Assembly (NCBI GenBank): GCA_947650365.1
Contig: OX393549.1
Coordinates: forward strand, 97,894,016-97,958,015
Reading direction: 5' to 3'
DNA length: 64,000 bases
DNA from: Chamaelirium japonicum
Lineage: Eukaryota > Streptophyta > Magnoliopsida > Liliales > Melanthiaceae
Shown: piece by piece, positions 20,638 through 46,027 of the stretch
How the letters are laid out: each line of letters starts with the position of its first letter
Numbering within the stretch: the stretch's first letter is position 1
Program-made: the position numbers and the translations under genes
The notes under the pieces: generated by a model
What the model was told of the DNA's origin: nothing
What the model saw: the letters and a program-made list of their open reading frames with translations, nothing else
Database searches by the model: none

Positions 20638-21819
20638 TATAGACCTTTTGTAGACTGCCAGAGTTTGACACGTGGTTGCTCTTTTCTGCACCTTCTACAC
20701 ATTTACATACTAGCCCACATGGGCCCTTTAATGGCCTTTGTTGTTTAGCCTGTCAGGCAGAGGTGAGGGGGAACATACCGGTCTTATCCGTGCCAGGTGG
20801 ACATTTTAGAAGGCTTTAGTCTGGGATGTTCTAGACTGACCTTGGCCAGCTATGGGGCTCATAATTGCCCACGTAGTTCCATGGGGGTGCTGACATCTGT
20901 TGATGGGTTATCGCCTTACTGTAGGCAACCTCCGCGGGCAAGTAGGCGAACTCCTTTGATGTCACGAGACCGGGCGAGCTGTGGGTGTTAAATCTTCTGA
21001 GGGGTTCTTCCAGCTATGCCAAGGGAAACCTCTTCCGCGTGCGATCAGGGGAGCTCTCGGGTGGGCTGTGGGTGCTAGCCACGGGCGACCTCTTTCGCGT
21101 GCGAGCTGATCGCGTGCAGTCAGGGAGAGCTACCGAGTGAGCTGTAGGCGCCAACCATGTGCGACCTCTTTTGCATGCGAGCTAATCGTATGCGGTCAGG
21201 GCGAGCTGTGGGCGCCAGCCACGTGGTGACCTCTTCCGTATGCGAACTAATCGCGTGCGATCAGGGCAAGCTCCAAGGTGGGCTATGGGCGCTAGCTACG
21301 GGTGACCTTTTCCGTTTGCGACCTGATACCATGCGGCCAGGGCGAGCTCCCGGGCGGGCAGTGGGCGCTAGCAACGGGCGACCTCTTTCTCGTGCGAGCT
21401 TATCGCATATGGCAAGGTTGAGCTCCCGGACAGGCAATGGGCGCTAGCCACGGGCGACCTCTTCCGCGTGTGAGCTAATCACATGCGGCCAAGGCAAGCT
21501 ACCAGGCGAGCTGTAGGCACTAGCCACGGGTGACCTCTTCCACGTGTGAGTTGATTGTTAGGGCAGAGGCCGGCTTCGTTGGGAGTATTCTTTAAACTCC
21601 AAGACCTATTTTGGTCTCAATGTTGCTTACCTAAAAATCAGGGTTGGCCTTGAATCTCGAGCTCATCCGGAGGGGGGGGCTTCTTCTTTAGTCACTCGGG
21701 GTTGCCCATGGTGTGTCCAAAGACAAAAGCGATCTCCCTAAGAACTTTTGTTGTCCCGTTATGTCCTTCCCTGCTGCTTCCACGTGGACGACGAGCCAGT
21801 GATATTTTTGGCACCATCA
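20638..21819 (-). repeat. Element B 3' LTR, second part
   Basis: Continues from 6978 and aligns with 25042-26252, ending GGCACCATCA. It contains a degenerate tandem array at about 21000-21540 (units of about 65-80 bp around GGGCGCTAGCCACGGGCGAC), mirrored at about 25370-25975 in the other LTR. Divergence is clear, so B is older than A. Confidence 0.8.
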
Positions 21820-21835
21820 TTACCCCCTCCTGAGA
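21820..21835 (-). promoter_or_regulatory. Element B polypurine tract
   Basis: On the minus strand it reads AGGAGGGGGTAA directly next to the 3' LTR. Confidence 0.75.
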
Positions 21836-21989
21836 GGGAGGTCAGGTATGGCTCCATCCACTCAGGTGCCCAGCAAGGTCATCCACATAAACCAGTTCGA
21901 TCCTTCTGTCTGCTAACCAGCTCCAGCTGAATGGTATTCTGCTCTGCGAAATCAGCTACAAGGTGTGACATCAGGCGACATATGGTGTC

Positions 21990-22600
21990 TTCATCATGCC
22001 TGCCCGTGATATCACAAGGTCACTCAATGAGCTAAGCTGCGTGGCATCAGGCCGCGTAAGGTACCTCTGTCGCGTCTGCCCATGATGTCACTAGGTCGCT
22101 CAACGAGCGAAACTGAGTGGCATTAGGCCGCGTAAGGTGCCTCCGCCATGTCTACCCGTGATGTCACCAAGCCGCTCAACGAGTGAAACTGCATGGCATT
22201 AGGCCGTGTAAGGTACCTCTGTCGTGTCTGTCCGTGATGTCACCAGGTCGTTCAACGAGCAAAACTGCGTGGCATCAGGCCGCGTAAGATGTTTCCGCCA
22301 TGTCTGCCTGTGATGTCACCAGGTCGCTCAACGAGCAAAAGTACGTGGCATCAGATCACGTAAGGTGTCTCTGTTGCGCTTACCCGTGATGTCACCAAGT
22401 TGCTTAATAAGCAAAACTGTGTGGCATCAGACCGCGTAAGGTGTCTCTGCCGCGTCTGCCCGTGATGTCACCAGGCCGCTCAACGAGCTAAGCTGCGTGA
22501 CATCAGTCCGCGTAAGGTGTCTCCGCTGCGTCTGCCCGTGATGTCACCAGGTCGCTCAATGAGTAAAACTGCATGGCATCAGACCGCGTGTGTGGTTTCT
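21990..22600. repeat. 76-bp tandem array in the interior of element B
   Basis: About eight copies of a unit around GTGATGTCACCAGGTCGCTC, spaced about 76 bp. It occupies the same place, next to the 3' LTR, as the 118-bp array of element A but is unrelated in sequence. Confidence 0.88.
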
Positions 22601-23379
22601 TCGATGATCCAAGGACCATACCCCGGACGAGGTAGCTAAATCGATAAAAGAATAAATAACATCGCAAAAAGATCGATATGCATGAAAATTTGACATGTGC
22701 GAAATAGTGGGGCCCTATAGCTCGACAAAAATACAAATCAATAGAAATTGAATCAAAACAGAGCGTAAGGGTCAAAGGGTGAAAGTTCAAAGAGTGATAA
22801 AAGAATCAAAAGCTAGCTACCCCCTGTCCGGTTAAGGATCCTCAGAACCTTGGTCTTGCTTACCGCATCCATATGACAACGGACAATGGCCTTGCCCCTA
22901 GCCTTCGACATTAGTGGTTTTTACTAATTTGTCAAGTTTTGAGGATTACCAAGAGATTTTCAAGTTGCCTAAATAGATGGTCGCCCAATCAGATCCCTTT
23001 AGATCACCCTGAGGTGCTTCCTATCACATCATGTGAACACGAAGAACCCCGATCATGTTTAAAGTTCCCTAGGCAGCAGACTACCCCGGCGATCTCAAGG
23101 TCGCTATGGACGACCACTGAGAACCCCGATCATGCTTTAAGTTCGCACAACGATGGACTGTTCTTTCAGGGAGCTATGTGCGAGCTGACCATGTGCGAGC
23201 AGTTCTTTGAGGGAGCTGCATGCAAGCTGATCACGTGCGAGCTGTTTTTGTAGATCACTATCGAACACAAATTAAAAAAAAAAACTCCTTTAGTCAAAAT
23301 ACCTTTTATTTCACAAAATGGTCTACAAAAGGGCGCCTACGTGCACAGTAGGAGGCTGCTGCTATTCGGCAATCTTCCC
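22601..23379. other. Non-coding interior of element B
   Basis: No gene is seen. Pol would be expected here in an autonomous element but is missing. A few degenerate copies of the LTR-array motif GCGAGCTG occur near 23170-23240. Confidence 0.5.
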
Positions 23380-24846
23380 TCGGCGATCTAACACCATATC
23401 TTCAAACTAAATGTGTTATTGGACCAAGGCGAAGAGTTCGACCATGGTGCGAGGATCGAAAATGATAATAGCATCATGAAGCTCACCTCCTTTGGGGTAC
23501 ACGCTCCGGAAAGCACTCACGGCTATCCGCTCTTGCCCGTCTGAGTCCTCGAGGACGAGATAGGTATTCCGGAATCGCATCAAAAGGCACCAGAGGGTCT
23601 CCCGTGCGCCCATTGTGAGACCGAATAGTGATTCGATTCGCTTCAGGGGTTGTCGATTGTACCGGTACTGTTCCAGGAACAACTCGGACAGAGTAATGAA
23701 GCTCGGGATCGAGTCTGAAGATAACTTATGAAACTAGTCTAGGGTTGAACCCGTCAAACTGCTTGGGAATACACGGCACAGAACATGGTCCTGGAAAAAC
23801 AACAACTTCCGGTAAGCCAGCACATGGTCGACTGGATCCTACGATTCGTCGAACATGATGAACTTTGGAGAAGTCCAAAGCTAGGGGAAGTCTCCTCGAT
23901 GCATCTCCCTCGTGAAGGGCGAACTCCCTCCCCGAGCAGCCAGGTCTTCTAAGAGGTCGACGGGCATGATGGATAACTACCAGTGCCCAAGGTGACCCCC
24001 CAAGAGCACCTGCGTAGGCCCCAAGCGGTCTTACATATTTTCTTGAGGTCGGACCGTGCCCTCGCTACGGCGATGTTTGGAGACGATTTCCCAGCGTCTA
24101 CTACGCTGCTTCATCGGTAGTCACCTCGGCACATGGAAAGGTCTGTGTGAGGCCGTCACCTCGTGGGTCTCCGCACGGGGTAACACTTCCACTGTGGGTT
24201 CCTGCTCACACTGATGGCGTGGGTTACAGTATCTCCCTCGAGATCTTGCCTCTGACTCGTCGGACCCCATATCTTGGCTTTGTCGACGAGGAATGGCTGA
24301 AGGCGGAGTTAGATCGTTGCTGGAACACTTGGTAACAAGTCGATGAAGTTGCCCGAGAGCCGACTCTCTTATCTTGTTTGCGTCTACGCCTCCCATGGGG
24401 GGCTCCTGTTGGGATGCCCACCACGTGGGTGCCAGCGTAAATTGATGCGACGCCGAGATTGGAGGAGGTCGCGTAGGGGGAGCGGCCCCTACCGACACTT
24501 TTGGCTACCGAGATTGACCTGCTAATCCTCCCCTCCGTTACTAGGGCCCGAGGGAGGGGGGATCAATTCTTCTGCTCGTTGCGGGAACCTAGCACAACCA
24601 CGCCAGCTCATCTATCATGGCCCGCTGGGTGGCTAACATCTCCATAAGGAGCTGGTCACTGAGCGAGGCAGGGGGTTGGGTAGTTTGAGCTGGCGTCTCA
24701 CTTCGAGCAGAGACGGCCTGAGCCCTTGCCCGTCTGGTCCCCGCATTGAAGGAGCCATCAGGGCCTCCTACGAAGGCCGTGCTCTTAGCTGTGTGGTCGT
24801 GGATGTTCTTAGAGGAACCAGACGAAGATCCCACAGACGGCGCCAA
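23380..24846 (-). pseudogene. gag: Decayed gag of element B
   Basis: The clearest open stretch (23416-23682) matches the capsid region of element A gag: FLEQYRYNRQPLKR, LTMGARETL and RFRNTYLVL align with its LFVQHYQLN, RMGADETL and RFRNEHAAL. Upstream stretches continue the similarity across stops and frame changes to a start region near 24846, next to the primer binding site. Protease, reverse transcriptase and integrase are absent. Confidence 0.72.
24826..24845 (-). promoter_or_regulatory. Element B primer binding site
   Basis: On the minus strand it reads TGGCGCCGTCTGTGGGATC, as in element A, two bases inside the 5' LTR. Confidence 0.82.
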
Positions 24847-24847
24847 A

Positions 24848-26252
24848 TATCGGGTGAAAAATCTCTAGCCTGGTCGCTCAACCTACGGGGCAAAGAAAAC
24901 GTGAGAACAACTGGCTCCGTGAAGAGGGCAAACCCTCTGACGCTCAAGTCAGTAAAGGTTCGAACAAGGGAGAGCTGTAGTAGTCAGAAATTGTCAAGGT
25001 TTCTCGGTTTTGAAGCTGTATTTTGGAGCCGGGGATCGTACCTTTATAAAACTTTTGTAGACCGTCAGAGTACAACATGTGGCCGCTCTTTTCTGCACCT
25101 TCTACACCTTCACGTGCTAGCCCATATGGGCCCTTTAATGGCCTTTGCGTTTAGCCTGCCAGGTGGAGGTGAGGGGGAACGCACCGGTCTTGTTTGTGCC
25201 AGGTGGACATTCTAGAAGACTCCAGTCTATGGTGTTCTAGACTAACCTTGGCCGGCTATGGTGCTCGCAATTGCCCACGTAGTTCCACGGGGGAGGTGAC
25301 ATCTGTTGATGGGTTACCGCCTTACTACAAGCGATCTCCACGGGCAAGTAGGTGAACTCCTTTGATGTCACGAGACCGGGCGAGCTCCTGGGCGAGCTGT
25401 GGGTGTTAAATCTTCTGAGGGGTTCTTCCAGCTATGCCAAGGGAAACCTCTTTCGTGTGCAAGTTAATCATGTGCAGTTAGGGGAGCTCCCGGGTGGGCT
25501 GTGGGCGCCAGCCATGGGTGACCTCTTCTACGTGCAAGCTAATCGCGTGCAGTCAGGGCGAGCTCCCGGGCGAGCTGTGGGTGCCAGCCACGGGCGACCT
25601 TTTCCATGTGCGAGCAGATCGCGTGCGGTCAGGGCGAGCTGTGGGCACCAGCCACGGGTGATCTCTTTCGTGTGCGAACTGATCGCGTGCGATCAAGGCG
25701 ATCTCCCGGGCGGACTGTGGGCGCTAGCCACGGGCGACCTCTCCGCGTGCGAGCTAATTGCATGCGGCCAGGACGAGCTCCCGGGCGGGCGATGGGCGCT
25801 AGCCACGGGCGACCTCTTTCCTGTGCGAGCTTATCGCATACGGCCAGGGCGAGCTCCCGGACAGGCAATGGGCGCTAGCCACGGGCGACCTCTTCTGCAT
25901 GCGAGTTGATCGCATGTGGCTAGGGAGAGCTACCGGGCGGGCTATGGGCGCTAGCCACGGGCGACCTCTTCTGCGTGCGAGCTGATCGTGAGGGCGGAGG
26001 CCGGCTTCGTTGGGAGTATTCTTTGAAGTCCAAGACCTATTTTGGTCTCAATCCTGCTTATCCAAAAATCAGGGTTGGCCTTGAATCTAGAGCTCATCCG
26101 GAGGGGGGGGGGCTTCTTCTTTGGTCCCCTGGGGTCACCCATGGTGTGCCCAAAGACAAAGGCAATCTCTCTAAGGACTTCTGTCATCCCGTTGTGTCCT
26201 CCCCTGCTACTGCCACATGGACGATGAGCCGGTGACATTTTTGGCACCATCA
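24848..26252 (-). repeat. Element B 5' LTR
   Basis: 1,405 bp, TATCGGG (mutated TG) to GGCACCATCA. It preserves the uninterrupted version of the element A insertion site near 25039. Confidence 0.8.
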
Positions 26253-27200
26253 GGCCTCGTGAGGCCAATCAGGGTATCAGCCTCAAAGTTTTGGTGATCG
26301 GCCTCAAAAGGACCTTCTGAGGCCGATCACTAAGGAAATAAGGCCGATAGGGGTATCAACCTCGTGAGGCCGATCAAGGTATTGGCCTCAGGAGGCCAAT
26401 CATGGAACGGGGCCTTATCGGCCTCGAAGTTTTGGAACGGGGCCTTATCGGCATTAAAGTTTTGGTAATCAGTCTCAGAAGGGCCTTTTGAGGCCGATCA
26501 CTAAGGAAATGAGGCTCATAGAGGTATCGGCCTCAGGAGGCCAATCATGCATGGAACGGAGCTTTATCAGTCTTGAAGTTATAGTGATCGACCTTAGAAG
26601 ATATTATGAGGTCGATCACTAAGGAAATGAGGCTGATAGGGATATCGTCCTTCTGAGACCGATCATTAAGGAAATGAGGTCGATAGGGGTATCGACCTTG
26701 TGAGGTCGATCAGGGTATCGGCCTCAGGAGGCCGATCATGGAACGGGGTCTTATCAGCCTTGATGTTTTGGTGATCGTCCACAGAAGGGCCTTCTAAGGC
26801 CGATCATTAAGGAAATAAGGCTGATAGGGGTACCGACCTCAAAATTTTGGTTATTGGCCTCAAAAGGGCCTTCTAAGGCCGATCACTAAGGAAATAAGGC
26901 CGATAGGGGTATCAGCCTCGCAAGGCCGATCAAGGTATCAACCTTAGGAAGCCAATCATGGAACGGGGCCTTATCTGCCTCGAAGTTTTGATGATCGACC
27001 TCAGAAGGGCCTTCTAAGGCCGATCACTAAGGGAATGAGGCCGATAGGGGTATCGGCCTCGTGAGGCCGATCAGGGTATCGGCCTCAGGAGGTTGATCAT
27101 AAAACGGGGCCTTATCGGCCTCGAAGTTTTGGTGATTCGCCTCAGAAGGGCCTTTTGAGGCCGATCACTAAGAAAATGAGACCGAAAGGGGTATCAGCCT
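26253..27200. repeat. Main part of the element C tandem array
   Basis: Roughly 140-bp composite units made of GGCCTC...GAGGCCGATCA palindromes separated by AAGGAAATGAGGCCGATAGG and ATGGAACGGGGCCTTATCGG. It occupies the place of the 118-bp and 76-bp arrays of elements A and B but differs from both. Confidence 0.85.
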
Positions 27201-27495
27201 CTGAGCTCGTGATGCTGATGTGGCATAGATGCTGATGTGGTGATCATGCACGGTTGCTGACGTGGCTTCCTGGGAGGTGAAAGGTCCCATTGGAAAGTGA
27301 AGTGTTGAGCTTTTGGACGTTGAATCTGGGCAAGTCTCTTCATCTCCCGTCTTTTTGTTTCCCGCCTTTATGTTTTTCGAGGCACGAGACTTCGAGGGCT
27401 ATATGTATGGCTCTTGGTAAAAAAATTATTTTCATCGTTTGAGAATTCTAGAGCTAGAGCTTTTGCTTTTGATCTCTTGAGCGAAGAGTGTTGCG
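27201..27495 (+). promoter_or_regulatory. Upstream region of the element C antisense ORF
   Basis: Lies between the array and the degenerate ORF. A TATATGTATGG motif near 27401 could be a TATA box, about 95 bp before the start codon. Inference only. Confidence 0.3.
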
Positions 27496-28487
27496 ATGGC
27501 CTCCGAAGGTGCTTTTGCTCCGTCTATCACAAAGGTGAAGGTGGTTTCTTCGAAGGTATCTCGAAGCGCTTATGCTCCTTCTGTCCCTTCTGATTCGGGG
27601 AAGTCGAAGGTGAAGATGGTTCCCTCGAAGAGTAGGGGATCAGGTTCAAAGAAAGTGTCGAATATTGGTTCAGTGGGACCAAGTTATCCTGTCGGCACGG
27701 GAAAGGGGATGAAGAGGCACAAGGACTTAGCCATCTCCACCGCCCCATGCAAGCCGAAGAACATCCTGAAGATGCCTTGGCTCCTCGTGCTGCTGATGCC
27801 GCTGGTGGAGGAGGAGGTGATTGGTTGGGACGCGGGGTTCCAAACCGCTGAGGAGCAGAGGAAGGAATGGGTCTCAATGGTGAGGAAGTTCAAGGAGAAG
27901 AACCCTCGGCCCAAGATCGCCCAGATCCATAACTGCTTCGGCATCGATCCTCGAAGGATCTTCATCTCCGTGCCAAGCAAGGAGAAGATAACGGGCACTG
28001 TGCTGTCCGTGGAGCAAATGAATAGCGGGTTCAGGCTTCCACTTCCCCTGTTTGCTGCATAGTTGCTCAACACCTTCAGGCCGGCGCCAAGGCAGATCAG
28101 CGGCAACACTTGATATGTAATCTACGCCTTCTGCCGAATGGAGTCCGATTGTCGAGAGGAGCTCAGAGCCTGCTACTCTGAGATTCTTGAGGGCGAGGAG
28201 CCTCAGATAGAGTTGGGCTACTTCTTCTATCACTACCGATGGATGATAGGGAAGAACAGGGCATTCACTCACCTTGTTGGCGAATCAGTGCTACGGCCTA
28301 TCGAGGAGACCCTCAAATCAAACAAGAATTATATGTACTGGCCGATCTCCGTCTCCGGAGAATGGAACCCCCTTCCAGTCCCGACGGTGGAGAGGAGAGA
28401 AGTTTCCTTCTTTGTATTGCGCTACTTGGATGGTGGTGATCGAGCGTACACCGCCGAGAGGGCTGCTGCATTCGACAATTTGTTCTT
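27496..28487 (+). pseudogene. Decayed antisense ORF of element C
   Basis: Homologue of the element A antisense ORF, starting MASEGAF. It shares MNSGFRLPLPLFAA, IYAFCRMESD, ELGYFFYHYRW and YWPISVSGEW with the A protein. One frame is interrupted by two stops (28060-28062 and 28111-28113). The second replaces the Trp of the A motif GNAWRIIYAF. The homology ends at NLFLG, where the frame runs into an LTR remnant: the acidic part and coiled coil are deleted. Confidence 0.85.
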
Positions 28488-28567
28488 GGGTCCCACTGTC
28501 ATCTTCGTGGGCTCCAAGCATGGTTGCGGGTCCCACTATCGGGCGTTAGCCAGATTTTGCACCCACA
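28488..28567 (-). repeat. LTR tail remnant of element C
   Basis: GGGTCCCACTGT, CTTCGTGGGC and the terminal TTTGCACCCACA resemble the end of the element A LTR, including its 43-bp repeat unit. It directly abuts the truncated ORF, marking a large internal deletion. Confidence 0.7.
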
Positions 28568-29960
28568 ACTCCCCTCAAACTAAACCCAAAACCTAAACAT
28601 AATCCTAAAACCTAAGAACTACAGGTCATGGGGTGAACCCTAGACCTAACCCTAAACCTAATCCGAATCTTAAAACCTATGATATACAGGCCATGGGATG
28701 AACCCTAGACCTAAATTTTAAACCTAATCCGAACCCTGGATCGTTGTTGCTGCTGCTGTTACCGGTGTTGCACGAGAGAGAATAGGGGAAAGGGGAAGAG
28801 AGAGGGGGGGGGGGGGGTGTTTGATTTTGGGTTTACGAAATGGATTTGGTACCTCCCCTTAAAGGGATCTTATGAGTGTCCAGTTCATTAATCCGATATG
28901 TTGTCTAGGACCTAACACCAATTTTTCAAAAAAAAAGGGGGAGTTGGTGAAAACTCCTTTTAAGGAGATGCTTTTAAGACTAAAGGCTTTGAAATGCTGT
29001 GGATGAAATTGCCCTCCACAGTATTTCAAATTTTTTTTTTGGTATGCCACCAAACCAATGAACCACCAAACCACCGAACCACTGAACACCACCGCTAGAG
29101 CTGCTCGCCGCCACCGCCGCCATCGAACTAAACTGAATCTGACCCTACGATCTATAGGCCATGGGATGAACCCCAGACCTGAGATCTGCTACTCGTTGAC
29201 GCCGCTGGAGCTGCTAGCCATTGCCCCCGCCGCCTCTGCTGCAGCCACCGCTGCCGCTGGAGTTGCTCGGGAAAGAGGGGAGAAGAAACCGGAGGGATAG
29301 TTTTGTGTTTACCAAAAAAGATAGGGATCTTAGGTTAAATGAAACTATGAGGTGTCGTGTTCACAAGATGGATGACCCCAAAAAAAAAGGGGGACTTAGT
29401 GAGCCATCCCTGACAAAAATATCCTTTAAGCCTAAGTTCTTTGAAATGCCACCCCCCCTCCCCCGCCACCTCCGGACCTAACCGACCCCCCCCCCCCCCC
29501 CCCCCCCCCCCCCTCTCCCTCGCCGCCACCAGACTTAAGCGAACCCCCCTCCTCCCTCCCCCGCCGCCGCCGGACCTAACCGACCCCCCCCCACCACCGC
29601 CGGACCTAACCGAACCCCACCCCCCCTCCTTTGTGACCGCCAGACCTAACCGAACCCCCCCCGCCGCCGCCGCCATCTGACCTAACCGAATCCCCGCTCC
29701 CCCTCAAAACCTAATCTACAGGCCAGTGGATGAACCCTAGACCTAGGATTTCTTAACCTAAAACCGAATGGTCGAGGTCACACCGCTGCTCTAGCTGCCG
29801 CTGTCGCCGCTGGGGGGGGGGGGGGGGGGGGGGGGGAAGGTGAGTTAGTATCGGGTTTATCATGAAAAGGCAGCGACCTTAGTCAAAATAAAACTGCATA
29901 AGATCCTGTTCACAGGATGTATCTGTTTTCAGGGACCTTAGGCACATTAGCCAAAACAAA
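28568..29960. repeat. GC-rich dispersed repeat, two adjacent copies
   Basis: Copies near 28930-29380 and 29380-29960 share AAAAGGGGGA(G/C)TT(A/G)GTGA, a TTTGAAATGC segment, GGCCATGGGATGAACCC and a GTTCACA(G/A)GATG tail. A third copy lies at 50310-50940. Poly-C (29486-29513) and poly-G (28804-28817, 29812-29836) tracts occur inside. No TIRs or LTRs are recognised and no gene is seen. Short Pro-rich ORFs come from the C tracts. Confidence 0.6.
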
Positions 29961-30244
29961 AAAACTATTGCCATTAAATGTTCAATTAAACGTGCCGTCC
30001 ATACTGATCCGTGACATCGAAAACGGTTGTGCCTCGGACTACCGTATCCCTCTCTCCCCTGCTGGTCCCAGCATAATTCAAAACGCCTCGCTGGCGCGTG
30101 GCCGGCAAAAAATAAAATCCAAGACTCGCGAACGGCGATCTAATCCCCTCTCCGACGGCACCCCTCCTTTATCTCGCTCGCGCCTTTTCCTTCTCATTCG
30201 TTTTCTCTGCCCGCCCCCGCCCTCCCCCCCCTTCTTTTTCCGCC
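29961..30244 (+). promoter_or_regulatory. Proximal promoter and 5' UTR of RABG3
   Basis: This sequence precedes the start codon and ends in a long pyrimidine-rich leader (about 30180-30240), common in plant 5' UTRs. AAAAAATAAAAT at about 30108 is a weak TATA candidate. A repeat copy ends at its upstream edge, so the unique promoter may be under 300 bp. Confidence 0.4.
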
Positions 30245-44864
<14,620 letters not shown>

Positions 44865-45030
44865 AGTGTGGACTCCTGCTGAAGTTGTAATCACAGTTTT
44901 TTTTTTAATCCTGTATGAATCTGTTGATTGACCCTGGTATGTTTTTCTTTTCCCTCGAGTTTTTGGTTCTTTTTTCTTTTTTATCCATTGTTGATTTTTA
45001 CCAAATGTATTCTAAGTACCATATGTAAGT
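44865..45030 (+). other. Probable 3' UTR of RABG3
   Basis: T-rich sequence after the stop codon, without further coding similarity. No single AATAAA signal stands out. The exact end is not determined. Confidence 0.45.
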
Positions 45031-45604
45031 ATGATACCACCTATGAAACACCGACACTCTCGGGACCTCTACGTGTCGGACATGGACACTTGTTCAACAC
45101 TCTTTGACACGTGTCGGATGCGAGTCGGATATTACCGGAGATACTTTTGACTTATTTGAAGATGTTGTGGTTCTTGAGATTGTGAATCTTCTCATCGATG
45201 AGCTGGATATGGAGGTCGTGGTCTTCACGGATGATGGTGAGGGAGATGGTGCCGATGGTTATGAAGTGGCACCTGACGTTGGACTTGATGGATGATAATT
45301 CCATTCGTGTTCTGTTTGTCTTTTTTGTGTTTCAAAAGTTTGAAAATATGCATTTGAATCCGTGATGATGAAATGATGTTATTGCTATTTATTGGGGACT
45401 TGTTTAGTTAACTTTTAACTTTATGTTTGATTACAAGACATAATGTTAGACTTGTTAGTTTCATATATAAATACGATGTTTCGAAGGTTTAAAATACAAT
45501 TAGAGGTTAATATATAATTAGTACAATTTTCAGGGGCTATATGCAAAAATCCTTATCCATTAATGTCCATGATATTCTAACCTACATCTTCCACTTCATT
45601 CTAA
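45031..45604. other. Intergenic sequence
   Basis: Contains GTGTCGGACATGG/ACACGTGTCGGATG-like repeats near 45075-45130 and a 63-codon acidic ORF (45104-45295) with no recognised similarity. No supported gene. Confidence 0.4.
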
Positions 45605-45793
45605 GAGTACGATTTTGTTCCAACCTCCTTAAAGAGGTTGGATGTTCCCGGTCTCTCTCATTGGTCCATATCGAGGGCTTTTGGTCATTTCACCATGATA
45701 CAGTATGAAATGACCAAAAGCCCTCGATACGGACTAATGAGAGAGAGCGGGAACATCCAACCTCTTTAAAGAGGTTGAAACAAAATCGTACTC
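45605..45793. mobile_element. Near-perfect foldback element
   Basis: Arms of about 88 bp, GAGTACGATTTTGTTCCAAC and its inverse, with a loop of about 13 bases (CCATGATACAGTA). Flanks share TCATTCT (45595-45601 before, 45794-45800 after), a possible 7-bp or longer duplication. Confidence 0.8.
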
Positions 45794-45837
45794 TCATTCT
45801 GAAGCTGATCACTTGGATCGTGACGTCAATGGCGAGG

Positions 45838-46027
45838 AATGCTATTCGGTTCAGCCACCCTGTTTTCCACCCGGATCAGGCCATCATGATGTGGCACCTG
45901 ACCACAGTCGACCCTTTACGCGTCAGTGACGGCTGTTCAAGTTAGCAGTCCAAAGGACGACTGTGACCAGTTGCCACCTCAGGGTGGTCCTATCCGGGTG
46001 GAAAACAGAGGGTGGCTTAATAGCATT
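45838..46027. mobile_element. Foldback element with CCACCCGGAT arms
   Basis: Terminal inverted repeats begin AATGCTATT and continue through GTTTTCCACCCGGAT. The centre is less well paired. No coding sequence. Confidence 0.72.

Larger units (their letters stand above)
6782..26252 (-). mobile_element. Element B: non-autonomous Tat-like LTR retrotransposon, interrupted by element A
   Basis: Two diverged LTRs of about 1.4 kb flank a 3-kb interior. The left LTR is 6782-6978 plus 20638-21819, split by element A; the right LTR is 24848-26252. A primer binding site (24826-24845) lies inside the right LTR and a polypurine tract inside the left one, so the element points to the minus strand. The interior has only a 76-bp tandem array and a decayed gag. 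Reverse transcriptase and integrase are absent, so mobility would have depended on other elements. Confidence 0.75.
6510..28567 (-). mobile_element. Element C: collapsed outer Tat-like retrotransposon (split by element B)
   Basis: The two flanks of element B (6510-6781 and 26253-27200) are the same kind of GGCCTC/GAGGCCGATCA tandem repeat. They join at an imperfect duplication (GTCCT/GGCCT), so B interrupted a single array. To the right follow a decayed copy of the antisense ORF (27496-28487) and then, directly, a short LTR tail (28488-28567) ending TTTGCACCCACA as in element A. Pol, gag and most of the 5' LTR are deleted. No 3' LTR is seen on the left, so that boundary is approximate. Confidence 0.65.

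Noticed and set aside
21157..21447. Cys/Arg/Ala-rich ORFs here and at 25352-25909
   Set aside because: They come from the degenerate tandem array in the element B LTRs and share no conserved frame.
28570..28720. Telomere-like CCTAAACCCTA words
   Set aside because: Irregular and few; they belong to the dispersed repeat and do not form a CCCTAAA array.
29441..29680. Proline-rich ORF
   Set aside because: Product of long C tracts in a dispersed repeat.
45104..45295. Small acidic ORF downstream of RABG3
   Set aside because: 63 codons, no recognised family and no start context or homology support.
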